Origin: Kribbella steppae
GTDB lineage: Bacteria; Actinomycetota; Actinomycetes; Propionibacteriales; Kribbellaceae
NCBI RefSeq assembly: GCF_004342025.1
Contig: NZ_SLWN01000002.1
Coordinates: 434,001-498,000 of the forward strand
Direction: 5' to 3'
Length of the DNA: 64,000 nt
Shown: positions 26,013-34,293 of the stretch, piece after piece
How positions within the stretch are numbered: the stretch's first letter is position 1
Layout of the letters: the number at the start of each line of letters is the position of its first letter
Notes under the pieces: generated by a model
What the model was told of the DNA's origin: nothing
Database searches by the model: none
Seen by the model: the letters and a program-made list of their open reading frames with translations, nothing else
Made by a program: the position numbers and the translations under genes

Positions 26013-26906
26013 TCAGTGCGGCGGCGGTGGCGGGATGTTTCCATCCTGGACCCAGACCACGTAGTCGCGGGCGATCTCCTCGTCCGCACGCAGCGTCAGG
26101 CCGGCGGTCAGGGCCCGGGTGTTGTCGAGCTGGAAGGTCCCGTCGTTGCTCCCGTCGTGCGGTAGGTGGAAGCGGTCGTCAGCTGGTGACCAGTCCATCG
26201 GCCCAGGATCAGGTTCGACGGAACGCCAGGCGTCGGCCAGGGTGGACATGGTGGTGGATGGGCCGACGGCGTTGAACGGGCCGGGGATACGGTCCACGGT
26301 GAGGCGCAGGAGGAAGGCGGCCAGGTCGCGGGCGTCGATGTACTGGATGGGTTGGTCGGGGCGGGCCGCGCACTCGAGGGTCTGGCCGTGCGCAAGCGCC
26401 TCGCCCCAGTTGCCGAAGTCCGGGTTGTAGTGGCCGACGACGAAGCCGGAGCGGACGGCCGAGGTCCGTTCGCCGAAATGGGCCTCGAGCAACGATTCAC
26501 AGCGGACCTTGGAAGGGCCGTAGAGGTCCATCGTGAAGTGGTCCTCAGGTGCGCCGTCCGGCCAGGGCAGGAGGGGCGCGTCCTCGGTCATTCCCGGCGT
26601 GATCTTACTGGCGTAGACGGCGATCGACGACATGTAGGTGTAGTGCCCGACGCGATCCCGGAGCAGCTCGGCACCCCGTCGTACGTCGTGAACCAGCAAG
26701 CCGGACATGTCGATGACGCCGTCCCACTCCCCCGTCGCCAGCGCGTCCGGGGCAGAGCGGTCGCCGATCAGGCGGCGTACCGACGGGAACAGCGACGGAT
26801 TGGTGCGGCCGCGGTTGAACAGCGTCACGTCGTGGCCGTCGCGGAGAGCGGCCTCGACCACGTGGCGGCCGAGGTTCTTGGTGCCGCCGAGGACGAGGAG
26901 CTTCAC
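26013..26906 (-). CDS. NAD-dependent epimerase/dehydratase-like SDR protein
   Basis: A 297-residue extended short-chain dehydrogenase. The N-terminal Rossmann motif is [20 protein letters not shown] (GxxxxxG), followed by YTYMSSIAVYA and a YGPSKVRCE segment carrying the Tyr/Lys pair. It resembles reductases of the isoflavone-reductase/plastid CSP41 type more than sugar epimerases, and the substrate is unknown. The GTG start overlaps the stop of the kinase gene by 4 bp; the longer frame to 27026 is the neighbour's reverse frame. It ends 18 bp before the GH92 gene on the same strand, so the three may form one operon. Confidence 0.82.
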   Translation of the reverse strand: MKLLVLGGTKNLGRHVVEAALRDGHDVTLFNRGRTNPSLFPSVRRLIGDRSAPDALATGEWDGVIDMSGLLVHDVRRGAELLRDRVGHYTYMSSIAVYASKITPGMTEDAPLLPWPDGAPEDHFTMDLYGPSKVRCESLLEAHFGERTSAVRSGFVVGHYNPDFGNWGEALAHGQTLECAARPDQPIQYIDARDLAAFLLRLTVDRIPGPFNAVGPSTTMSTLADAWRSVEPDPGPMDWSPADDRFHLPHDGSNDGTFQLDNTRALTAGLTLRADEEIARDYVVWVQDGNIPPPPPH

Positions 26907-27751
26907 GCCAGCGCTCCGACCACGTCCTCGAGCTCGGTGAGCAGACCGTCGATCCAGTCCTTGGATTCCGGGATGGTGCGCAGGCCCTCCTCGACGATGA
27001 ACGTCAACGCCACCAGGTAGAAGCAACCGCCGCCGACCAGCAGCTGACGATCGACCAGGGCCGGATCGGCGCCGGTGGCATCGAGGTAGCGGGCAACGAT
27101 CGGCTCGCGATCGTGGCCGAGGGCAACAGCATCGCGGACCAACGTGTAGAGGTCGCTGAGGTGCGGTGCCAGATAGGCGCCCGGCCAGTCGATCGCGGTC
27201 CAGCGCGTGCCGTCGGTGACCAGGTTCTTCGGGACGAAGTCACCGTGGACAACGGCTGCCGGTACCTCGCGATGCAGCCCGGCCAGGGCCTCGGTCAGCG
27301 GCGCGAGGTCGAAGCCGATCCGGCCGATCCGACCCGCCATCTCCTTCACCCGCTCCGGCGGGAACTCACTCGAGCCGTCCACCGAGCGCCCCCGGATCGT
27401 CGCGAGGAGCTCGGCGCCCGCCACGAACCCCTCGGCCGTTGGCTCCTGCTCCAGCGTCACCCGACCGACATCCGCCAGCACGAGCACCCCGCCCTCGCCA
27501 TCCCGGTGCCGGTGAATCAACTCAGGCGCAGGCAGACCGAGCGGTACGACGAAGCGCTCGTAAGCACCCGCCTCGTCGGCCTGCCCATCGGTACCGCGTT
27601 TCACGACCACGCTGTGCAGCCCGTATGACAGCCGCCACACCTCCGACGACCCCCACTGCCGCAACAGCTCCCCATGCAGCGCCTCAACCGTCGGCGCCTC
27701 GGTTACCTGGAGGATCGGAGCGGACACGGTCTCGAGCCAGGCGGGAAGCAT
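26903..27751 (-). CDS. Aminoglycoside phosphotransferase-fold kinase
   Basis: A 282-residue APH-fold protein starting [16 protein letters not shown]. It has the ATP-lobe Lys ([11 protein letters not shown]), the catalytic Brenner motif [11 protein letters not shown] and the metal-binding [15 protein letters not shown]. Family members phosphorylate aminoglycosides, choline, homoserine or sugars; nothing here fixes the substrate. Coupled to the SDR gene, so a role in small-molecule or sugar metabolism is more likely than drug resistance. Confidence 0.85.
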   Translation of the reverse strand: MLPAWLETVSAPILQVTEAPTVEALHGELLRQWGSSEVWRLSYGLHSVVVKRGTDGQADEAGAYERFVVPLGLPAPELIHRHRDGEGGVLVLADVGRVTLEQEPTAEGFVAGAELLATIRGRSVDGSSEFPPERVKEMAGRIGRIGFDLAPLTEALAGLHREVPAAVVHGDFVPKNLVTDGTRWTAIDWPGAYLAPHLSDLYTLVRDAVALGHDREPIVARYLDATGADPALVDRQLLVGGGCFYLVALTFIVEEGLRTIPESKDWIDGLLTELEDVVGALA

Positions 27752-27801
27752 CCGAAAAGTAGACCACGCTCCGTCGCCAGGTGCCCCCAAATTACACACA
27801 A

Positions 27802-27813
27802 CCGACCGGTCGG
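27802..27813. promoter_or_regulatory. Palindrome CCGACCGGTCGG
   Basis: A perfect 12-bp palindrome between the divergent kinase gene (start 27751) and dapD (start 27923). ACCGACCGGTCGG-type sites are recognised by many TetR-family repressors. No TetR gene is adjacent, so the regulator would act in trans. Confidence 0.4.
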
Positions 27814-27922
27814 AAGAACTGCGCGAACCACATCTCACCGGAGATGGCCGGGAGAACAGCCGCGGTGTCCATTCCCCAGTCCGCTTCCTCCACGTCACCG
27901 CCTGTCTGGCAGGCTTTGGGGT

Positions 27923-28864
27923 ATGACCGAGAACGCCACCCACGCCTGGGGCTTCGGCCTCGCCACTGTCACTGTCACCGGGACCATCCTCGATGTCTGG
28001 TACCCGGCTCCTGAGCTCGGCACCAAGCCGGCCGACGTCAAGGCGCCGGCAGAGCTGATCGCTGCCGAGGGCAATGACGAGTTGCGGCAGGTACGGCGTG
28101 AGGTCGTCTCGGCCGAGATCGCCCTGGACCAGGCGCCCGACGGCAGCACCGCGGACGCGTACCTGCGGCTGCACCTGATCTCGCACCGGCTGGTCCGCCC
28201 GCACGGCGTCAACCTGGACGGCATCTTCGGCGCCCTGCCGAACAACGCCTGGACGTCGCTCGGCCCGGTCCCGGTCGAGGAGATCGAGCAGGTCCGGCTG
28301 CGGGCGCGCGCCGCGGGTCAGTACCTGACCGTCACGAGTGTCGACAAGTTTCCGCGGATGACCGACTACGTCGTACCGAGTGGTGTCCGGATCGCCGACG
28401 CCGACCGGGTGCGGCTCGGCGCCCACGTGGCCGCGGGGACGACGGTGATGCATGAGGGCTTCATCAACTTCAACGCCGGCACGCTCGGTACGTCGATGGT
28501 CGAAGGCCGGATCGTGGCCGGTGTCGTGGTCGACGACGGCAGCGACATCGGCGCAGGCTCGTCGATCATGGGCACGCTGTCCGGCGGCGGTACGCAGGTC
28601 GTGTCGATCGGCAAGCGCTGCCTGCTCGGCGCGAACGGCGGCACCGGGATCTCGCTCGGCGACGACTGCGTGGTCGAGGCGGGCCTGTACGTGACCGCGG
28701 GCACCAAGGTCACCCTCCCGGACGGCAGCGTGGTCAAGGCGCGCGACCTGTCCGGCCAGCCGGGCCTGCTGTACCTCCGCAACTCGGTCACCGGCGCCGT
28801 CGAGGCCCGCCCGCGCAAGGGTGAGGGCATCACGCTCAACGAAGCACTCCACGCCAACGCGTGA
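27923..28864 (+). CDS. dapD: Tetrahydrodipicolinate N-succinyltransferase
   Basis: A 313-residue acyltransferase of the left-handed beta-helix type. Hexapeptide turns are seen ([46 protein letters not shown]), and the active-site segment with MVEGRI is typical of actinobacterial DapD. It transfers succinyl from succinyl-CoA to tetrahydrodipicolinate in lysine/mDAP synthesis. The ATG at 27923 is preferred over the longer frame from 27674. dapE lies 18 kb away on the other strand. Confidence 0.95.
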   Translation: MTENATHAWGFGLATVTVTGTILDVWYPAPELGTKPADVKAPAELIAAEGNDELRQVRREVVSAEIALDQAPDGSTADAYLRLHLISHRLVRPHGVNLDGIFGALPNNAWTSLGPVPVEEIEQVRLRARAAGQYLTVTSVDKFPRMTDYVVPSGVRIADADRVRLGAHVAAGTTVMHEGFINFNAGTLGTSMVEGRIVAGVVVDDGSDIGAGSSIMGTLSGGGTQVVSIGKRCLLGANGGTGISLGDDCVVEAGLYVTAGTKVTLPDGSVVKARDLSGQPGLLYLRNSVTGAVEARPRKGEGITLNEALHANA

Positions 28865-28931
28865 CCCGCGCCAACCAACCGCAGGTCGCGCACGTCAACC
28901 ACTTCGTGACCCATAGACAGGAACCCGGACC

Positions 28932-28954
28932 CCGCTCCCGAACGTTGGGAGCGG
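28932..28954 (+). promoter_or_regulatory. Hairpin hiding the ribosome site of the lysozyme-like gene
   Basis: CCGCTCCC (28932-28939) pairs perfectly with GGGAGCGG (28947-28954), and the AACGTT between is itself palindromic. The 3' arm contains the only GGGAG ribosome-binding sequence and ends 2 bases before the ATG at 28956. In RNA this would block initiation unless opened, suggesting translational control. Confidence 0.55.
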
Positions 28955-28955
28955 T

Positions 28956-29933
28956 ATGCCGATGAAGCGGGGCGCCGTCATTGCCGTGGGTGCGATAGGT
29001 GCACTCGCGCTGATCGTCGGCCTCGCGATCGCGTGGGTCGGCGACCAGGACTTCGGGCCGCTGCTGCCACCGAAGGAGCAGTGCGAGGCCACGGTCAACG
29101 GCGCGACCGTCGTACTGGAGCCGGAACAGGCCGAGTCGGCCGCGATCATCGCTGGTGTGGCGGTACGGCGTGGACTGCCGGCGCGCGCCGCGACGATCGC
29201 ACTGGCGACGGCGTACCAGGAGTCGGGGCTGCGGAACCTCGCGCACGGTGACCGGGACTCACTCGGGTTGTTCCAGCAGCGGCCGTCGCAGGGCTGGGGT
29301 ACTGCGGCGCAGGTGCGGGATCCCCACTACTCGGCCGGGAAGTTCTACGACGCGCTGGTGAAGATCAAGAACTACCAGAAGCTCGCGGTGACGGTGGCGG
29401 CCGATCTGGTCCAGCGGAGCGCGTTCCCCAACGCCTACGCGGATCACGAGGCCGATGCGCGGATCCTCGCGTCGGCGCTGACCGGGCAGTCGAAGAGTGC
29501 GTTCAGTTGCACCGTCGACACGGAGTCGGTGGACGCGCAGACCGTGGGCCGGAATGGGCTGACGCCGAGGGCAGACGCCGTACGGCGGGATCTGCTGCTG
29601 ACGTTCGGGAAGCTGTCGACCGGTGGGTACGCGCCGGGAGGCATCCGGTCGGGGCACATGGAGGGCTCGGCGCACTACGAGGGCCGGGCGGTGGATGTCT
29701 TCGTGCGGCCGATCTCGACGGCCAACACGACCAAAGGCTGGGCGATGGCGCAGTACCTGGTCGCGCGGGCCGAGATGCTCAAGATCCGCACGATCATCTT
29801 CAGCGACAAGATCTGGACCGCCGGCCGCCGCTCCGACAGCGGCTGGCGCGACTACACCCCACCCGCCCGCTCCGGCGACCCGACCATCCTCCGCCACCTG
29901 GACCACGTCCACGTAGACGTCCAGGAGCAGTAA
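28956..29933 (+). CDS. Membrane-anchored lysozyme-like protein with VldE/ARB_07466-type C-terminal domain
   Basis: A 325-residue exported protein. Residues 4-27 form a signal anchor (RGAVIAVGAIGALALIVGLAIAWV). Residues about 60-150 show a transglycosylase-like lysozyme fold with the catalytic Glu in AYQESGLRNLAHGDRDSLGLFQQRPSQGWGT. The C-terminal third has HYEGRAVDVFVRP and HLDHVHVDVQ, a His/Asp pattern shared by ARB_07466-type domains and reminiscent of M15 peptidases. It probably works at the cell wall, cutting or binding peptidoglycan. Two close ATGs (28956 and 28962) are possible; both sit after the ribosome-site hairpin. Confidence 0.82.
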   Translation: MPMKRGAVIAVGAIGALALIVGLAIAWVGDQDFGPLLPPKEQCEATVNGATVVLEPEQAESAAIIAGVAVRRGLPARAATIALATAYQESGLRNLAHGDRDSLGLFQQRPSQGWGTAAQVRDPHYSAGKFYDALVKIKNYQKLAVTVAADLVQRSAFPNAYADHEADARILASALTGQSKSAFSCTVDTESVDAQTVGRNGLTPRADAVRRDLLLTFGKLSTGGYAPGGIRSGHMEGSAHYEGRAVDVFVRPISTANTTKGWAMAQYLVARAEMLKIRTIIFSDKIWTAGRRSDSGWRDYTPPARSGDPTILRHLDHVHVDVQEQ

Positions 29934-29942
29934 CTCTGACGC

Positions 29943-29972
29943 GAGGCGGGGCACCCAGGGTGCACCCGCCTC
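29943..29972. terminator. Bidirectional hairpin terminator
   Basis: GAGGCGGG (29943-29950) pairs with CCCGCCTC (29965-29972), and inside it CACCC pairs with GGGTG around one base. It lies between the convergent lysozyme-like gene and the ferredoxin gene and would serve both. Confidence 0.75.
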
Positions 29973-29989
29973 GATCAGTAGTCCGAAGG

Positions 29990-30316
29990 TTACTCGTCGT
30001 GTTCCTGCGGGGGCAGGGCTTCGATGATGGGGTGGTCCTTGTCGATCTTGCCGAGCTTGGAGGCGCCCCCCGGGGAGCCCAGGTCGTTGAAGAAGTCGAC
30101 GTTCGCGGTGTAGTAGTCCTTCCACTGCTCCGGAGTGTCGTCCTCGTAATAGATCGCCTCCACCGGGCAGACCGGCTCGCAGGCTCCGCAGTCGACGCAT
30201 TCGTCGGGGTGGATGTACAGCATCCTGTTGCCCTCGTAGATGCAGTCAACGGGGCATTCCTCGACACAGGCGAGGTCCTTCAGGTCAACACACGGCTGCG
30301 CGATGACGTAGGTCAC
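29990..30316 (-). CDS. fdxA: 7Fe ferredoxin
   Basis: A 108-residue electron carrier starting TYVIAQPCVDLKDLAC (after the initiator). The cysteine pattern CVDLKDLACVEECP with DECVDCGACEPVCPVEAI gives one 3Fe-4S and one 4Fe-4S site, as in FdxA of mycobacteria and streptomycetes. The GTG at 30316 has AGGAGGAG upstream; the frame upstream to 30340 is not needed. Likely reductants of P450s or other oxidoreductases in the cell; no partner is adjacent. Confidence 0.94.
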   Translation of the reverse strand: MTYVIAQPCVDLKDLACVEECPVDCIYEGNRMLYIHPDECVDCGACEPVCPVEAIYYEDDTPEQWKDYYTANVDFFNDLGSPGGASKLGKIDKDHPIIEALPPQEHDE

Positions 30317-30432
30317 TGCTACTCCTCCTATGGCAGGCAAGCGCAGCGCCGGTCTTGGGGTGCTGCGGATGCTGTGATGCAGGTATCTAGTATCACGGTA
30401 GTCCTTCGTCCACTCTGCCAGGAGTCCGCATC

Positions 30433-31371
30433 GTGTCAGGCCCCCAAACGGGACTTAAGGCCCGTGATATCGGCCACCGTGTCGTCGTCCGGCACCGGAT
30501 TCCGGGCGGGCTCACCGACGTCATCGGCGTACTGCAGTCCTGGGACCCTGAAGGCCTTGTCGTTCGCCACGCTGACAGCAGTCTGCACGAGGTTCGTGTC
30601 GGGGATGTGACAGCGGCGAAAACGATCCCGGAGATGCCGCTGCGGCCGGTCGACGTGGAGCAACTCTTCCTCACCACCGCCCTCGGCCGGCCGGCGGTCG
30701 AGACGTCGTACGTCGGCCAGTGGTTGCTGCGGGCATCGTCCGGCTGGACCGGCCGGGCCAACTCACTGCTGCCCGCGGGAAGCCCTGGGATGCCCGTGCC
30801 CGAGGCGCTCAAGCACGCTGAAGCCTTCTACGACGAGCGCGGCCTCCCAGCGCTGGCGCTGGTCCGGCTCGGTAGCCCCGAGGAGGCCGAATTCCTTGCC
30901 TGTGGGTGGATCGACGCCCGCCCGGGTCAGTCCGACGTCCTGGTCATGCACACGACACTCGACCACGTGAACGCTTCCCCGGCGTACGACGTACTGATCG
31001 CGGAGCACCCCGATCCGGCCTGGTACGCGGCCGCTTTCGACGGGCCGGTGCCCGAGCCCGCCCCGACCGTGATGGAGGGTGCACCGAAGGCCGTGTTCGC
31101 CTCGATCACCCTGGACGGCAAGTCGGTCGCTGTCGGCCGCGGCTCGATGACCGGCCATTGGCTCGGTGTGGACGCCATCCGCGTCGACCCGTCGTACCGC
31201 CGCCGCGGGCTCGGAACGGCCCTCCTGCAGGCCCTGGCCCGCTGGTCAGGCGCTCTTGGCGGCCGTCGGACCTATCTGGAGGTCCTGGAAGAGAACACGC
31301 CTGCCGTGACCACCTACCGCAACCTCGGCTACGCGCCCGCCTACCGCTACCGCTATCTGACCACCGCCTAG
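30433..31371 (+). CDS. GNAT-family N-acetyltransferase
   Basis: A 312-residue protein. The C-terminal GNAT core is clear: AVGRGSMTGHWLGVDAIRVDPSYRRRGLGTALLQALARW (acetyl-CoA pyrophosphate loop RRRGLG) and YLEVLEENTPAVTTYRNLGYAPAYRYRYL. The N-terminal 60 residues form a small SH3-like beta domain (HRVVVRHRIPGG...GVLQSWDPEGLVVRHAD), a combination common in actinomycetes. The acceptor is unknown. The GTG start has AGGAG upstream. Confidence 0.88.
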   Translation: MSGPQTGLKARDIGHRVVVRHRIPGGLTDVIGVLQSWDPEGLVVRHADSSLHEVRVGDVTAAKTIPEMPLRPVDVEQLFLTTALGRPAVETSYVGQWLLRASSGWTGRANSLLPAGSPGMPVPEALKHAEAFYDERGLPALALVRLGSPEEAEFLACGWIDARPGQSDVLVMHTTLDHVNASPAYDVLIAEHPDPAWYAAAFDGPVPEPAPTVMEGAPKAVFASITLDGKSVAVGRGSMTGHWLGVDAIRVDPSYRRRGLGTALLQALARWSGALGGRRTYLEVLEENTPAVTTYRNLGYAPAYRYRYLTTA

Positions 31372-31389
31372 CCGTTAGTCTCGGGTCTT

Positions 31390-31824
31390 ATGGCGGATCA
31401 CGTGGCCGAGCGGCCGGAGTACGCGGGGGACTTCGAGGGAGCGGTGCACGTGGAGTACACGCCGCACCCGGACGACGGAGTGGCGGATCCGGGCGAGATC
31501 GTCTGGACCTGGGTGCCGTTCGAGGAGGACCACAACCGGGGCAAGGACCGACCCGTGCTGGTGGTCGGGTCGGACGGTCCGTGGCTGCTGGCGCTCATCC
31601 TGACCAGCAAGGACCACGACCGCGACGCCGCCGACGAGGCCCGCTGGGGCCGCGTCTGGCTGGACATCGGCAGCGGCGAGTGGGATCGGGACGGTCGGCG
31701 CAGTGAGGTCCGGCTGGACCGGGTACTACGGATCGACCCGGCCCAGGTACGGCGTGAAGGCGCAGTGATCGGCGAGGACCTGTTCAATCAGGTCGCCGCC
31801 GAACTCCACAAACTGCAGAACTAG
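31390..31824 (+). CDS. MazF/PemK-like protein without an antitoxin partner
   Basis: A 144-residue protein. After a 35-residue lead it shows GEIVWTWVPFEEDHNRGKDRPVLVVG and LALILTSKDHD, matching the start of the PemK/MazF barrel (Arg-Pro-x-Leu-Val-Val), and VRLDRVLRIDPAQVRREGAVI. MazF toxins cleave mRNA. No small antitoxin frame is seen upstream; only 18 bp separate it from the GNAT gene. It may be a domesticated, non-toxic relative. Its stop overlaps that of the convergent VanW gene by 4 bp. Confidence 0.75.
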   Translation: MADHVAERPEYAGDFEGAVHVEYTPHPDDGVADPGEIVWTWVPFEEDHNRGKDRPVLVVGSDGPWLLALILTSKDHDRDAADEARWGRVWLDIGSGEWDRDGRRSEVRLDRVLRIDPAQVRREGAVIGEDLFNQVAAELHKLQN

Positions 31825-33584
31825 CCCGGCGGGCGGGTCGTCGGCTTGCCCACGCCTGGCGGGGTGGTGCTGGCGGGCGGGGGCGTCGTACCGGGCTTGG
31901 GGCCGCAGCGGATGTCGTCGGCCGCGTTGTACTTGGTCACGAAGGACTCGGTCTTCTTCCGGACGCCGTTCTGCGCGAAGTACCGGTAGATCGTGATGTC
32001 GAACCCGGCGGTCGGAGCCTGCGCCCGGCAGTTCGCCTCGGTGTTGTAGACGATCCCGGGCTTGCGGGGGTTGGACTTCCCCGACTGCCCCGCGGTGATG
32101 TCCCAGACCTTGGTGCCCCAGATCTTCACCGTGATGCTGCCCGGGCTGCCCGGCGTGGACGCCTTGAAGATCGTCTGCACCAGGATCCCGTGACCGGAGT
32201 CGTTCAGGAACTTCATGTCCACCGACGGCCAGGCCACGGTCGCTTCCCGGCCGATCGGGTAACGGCTGATGTAGACGCTGTGCGCCTTGTGCTCGACATC
32301 CTTCAGCCCGGCGAAGAACGCCGCGTTGAAGGTGGTGGTGGCCGACTGCGAGACACCGCCACCGAGGTCCAGGACGAACTTGCCGCCGCTGATGATGTTG
32401 CCCTCGGTGAACCCGTTCTCCTTGGTCCGCTCACCGACGATCTTGTTCAGGCTGAACGTCTCGCCCGACTTCAGCAGCGTGCCGTTGATCTTGCGGGCCG
32501 CGGTGCCGATGTTGACATTGCGGTACGGCGCGTGCGGGAACTGGGTGGTGAACTGCCCCATCACTTCCTTGATCCCGAGCGCCTGCACCGCCTCGGTGGT
32601 CACCTTCGCCTTGGTCGGCGCCAGGTTGACCACGGCCCGGCGCTCACCGACCGGCTTGGGCAGCGCGGCCAGGATGGCGGTCCCGACCTTGGCCCGGTCC
32701 ACCACCATGCCGTCGACGGCCGGGATGACCTTCGGGCCGGCGCCGACGATCTGCACGCTGGCGTCCTTCGGGAGCGTCTCCAGCGCCTTGAACCGCTGCT
32801 GGAACAGTGGCTCGAGCAGCTTCGTGCTCAGCGACGGGGTGATCACGCCGTCCTTGACGGTCACCGCCAGGCCCGGGGCCAGCTCCTCCGGCGTGAGCTC
32901 GACCGACTTCGACCCGACGGTCAGCCGGATCGGGCCGGACATCGCCGGATCGGCGAACTCCGTCATCGCCTTCTGGATCGCGTCCGCGTCGGCCTGCGGC
33001 TTGGTCACGCTGACCGCGAGCTCGTCGGGGGTGCCGTCAGCCGGGTACGCGGCGAGCAGGATGCCGCGCGCCTTCGCGTTGTCGAGCTGCAGTCCGTCGG
33101 CAGCGGCGTGCTGGACCGGCTTGGCGTCCTTGAACGTGATGGTGCCGTCGGTAGCCGGCCGGTTCACCCGCTTCGCGAGCTTGGCGACGGCCGCCTGCAG
33201 CTTCGCGTCGTCCTTCGTGACCACCGGCTGGATCGCGTCACCGCCGGTCAGGGCATGCCAGATGTGGCCCGGGGCCAGGCTGCGGCCCGCGCCCGCGGCG
33301 TCGACGGTGGCAGCGACGTCCACGCTGAGCCCGGCCTCGACCGGATCCACCTGGTACGTCGACTCGCCGGCCTTGAGCGTGACCGGCTGGGCCAGGCGGT
33401 CCTTCAGGCCGGCCTCGAGCTTCGCCTTGGCGGCTTTCTCGGACAACCCGCCGACGGGGATGCCGAGCACGGTCGTGTCGCCGGGAATCTTGTCACCGGC
33501 GAACGCGAACGCCGCGCCGTACCCCACCACGAGCACGCCAAGCCCCGCCGCGGCGATGATCCCCGCGAGTTGCTTTCTCCCCAC
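31821..33584 (-). CDS. VanW-family exported protein
   Basis: A 587-residue protein. The N terminus is a membrane/signal helix (GRKQLAGIIAAAGLGVLVVGYGAAFAFAG), followed by repeated peptidoglycan-binding-4-type domains (about 60-330; LGIPVGGLSEKAAKAKLEAGL) and a VanW domain (about 370-510) with FPHAPYRNVNIGTAARKINGTLLKSGETFSLN and LDLGGGVSQSATTTFNAAFFAGL. It ends in a Pro/Thr-rich tail. It is probably an envelope protein binding cell-wall stem peptides; despite the name, VanW proteins are not proven resistance enzymes. The GTG at 33584 has AGGAGGA upstream; the frame to 33710 is not used. Confidence 0.9.
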   Translation of the reverse strand: MGRKQLAGIIAAAGLGVLVVGYGAAFAFAGDKIPGDTTVLGIPVGGLSEKAAKAKLEAGLKDRLAQPVTLKAGESTYQVDPVEAGLSVDVAATVDAAGAGRSLAPGHIWHALTGGDAIQPVVTKDDAKLQAAVAKLAKRVNRPATDGTITFKDAKPVQHAAADGLQLDNAKARGILLAAYPADGTPDELAVSVTKPQADADAIQKAMTEFADPAMSGPIRLTVGSKSVELTPEELAPGLAVTVKDGVITPSLSTKLLEPLFQQRFKALETLPKDASVQIVGAGPKVIPAVDGMVVDRAKVGTAILAALPKPVGERRAVVNLAPTKAKVTTEAVQALGIKEVMGQFTTQFPHAPYRNVNIGTAARKINGTLLKSGETFSLNKIVGERTKENGFTEGNIISGGKFVLDLGGGVSQSATTTFNAAFFAGLKDVEHKAHSVYISRYPIGREATVAWPSVDMKFLNDSGHGILVQTIFKASTPGSPGSITVKIWGTKVWDITAGQSGKSNPRKPGIVYNTEANCRAQAPTAGFDITIYRYFAQNGVRKKTESFVTKYNAADDIRCGPKPGTTPPPASTTPPGVGKPTTRPPG

Positions 33585-33710
33585 CGGACAGAGTCCTCCT
33601 GCTCGAAGCCGTGTGCACAGGCTGCGCCCGCGCGGGGCACAAGGGCACATCCTACGGGAAGGCCCAGCCCACTCCGACCCTCGGGGCAGGCCCGGTCTGC
33701 CCCTCCACAC

Positions 33711-34229
33711 TCACACGTCCGGTAGCTCTCGGTAACCACCCGCGTGATAGATCAACGCTCCGTGATCACCTGACCCGGGTACGCCCAGGCTGAGGACCTC
33801 CCCGACCACGATCGTGTGGTCGCCTCCGTCGTACGTCGCCCAGGTCCGGCACTCCAGCCACGAGAGCGCTCCCTCGATCACCGGGCAGCCGGTCTTCGGG
33901 CCGGCCGCCGTACCGATGCCGTCGAACTGGGTGTAGAGATCCCGCCCGGACCGGGCGAACCGGTCCGCGATCGGCTGCTGGTCCCCGGCGAGCACCGACG
34001 CCGCCCAATACCCACACTCGTGGACGGCGGCATGCATCCGGACACCCTTGTCGACGCAGACCAGCACCAGCGGCGGATCGAGCGAGACGGAGGTGAACGC
34101 GTTCGCCGTCATCGCGTGCGCGACCCCGTCCTGGAGCGTGCTCATGATGGTGATCCCGGACGCGAACCGCCCCAGCGCCGCACGGAACTCCGCGGGCGCC
34201 ACACTCCCACTGGGGTCCGAGGACGACAC
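33711..34229 (-). CDS. Flavin reductase-like (FMN-binding split barrel) protein
   Basis: A 172-residue protein with the flavin-reductase pattern ALGRFASGITIMST, AHAMTANAFTSVSLDPPLVLVCVDKG and the closing GALIYHAGGYREL. These enzymes use NAD(P)H to supply reduced FMN to partner monooxygenases; some bind F420 or heme. No monooxygenase is adjacent. TAGGCT lies 6 bp before the GTG, suggesting a leaderless mRNA. Confidence 0.88.
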   Translation of the reverse strand: MSSSDPSGSVAPAEFRAALGRFASGITIMSTLQDGVAHAMTANAFTSVSLDPPLVLVCVDKGVRMHAAVHECGYWAASVLAGDQQPIADRFARSGRDLYTQFDGIGTAAGPKTGCPVIEGALSWLECRTWATYDGGDHTIVVGEVLSLGVPGSGDHGALIYHAGGYRELPDV

Positions 34230-34293
34230 CCCAGCAGCCTATGCCCGCCGAAAGGTTGATGCCTCAACCGACCGTGTGGATCCGATCACCTTG

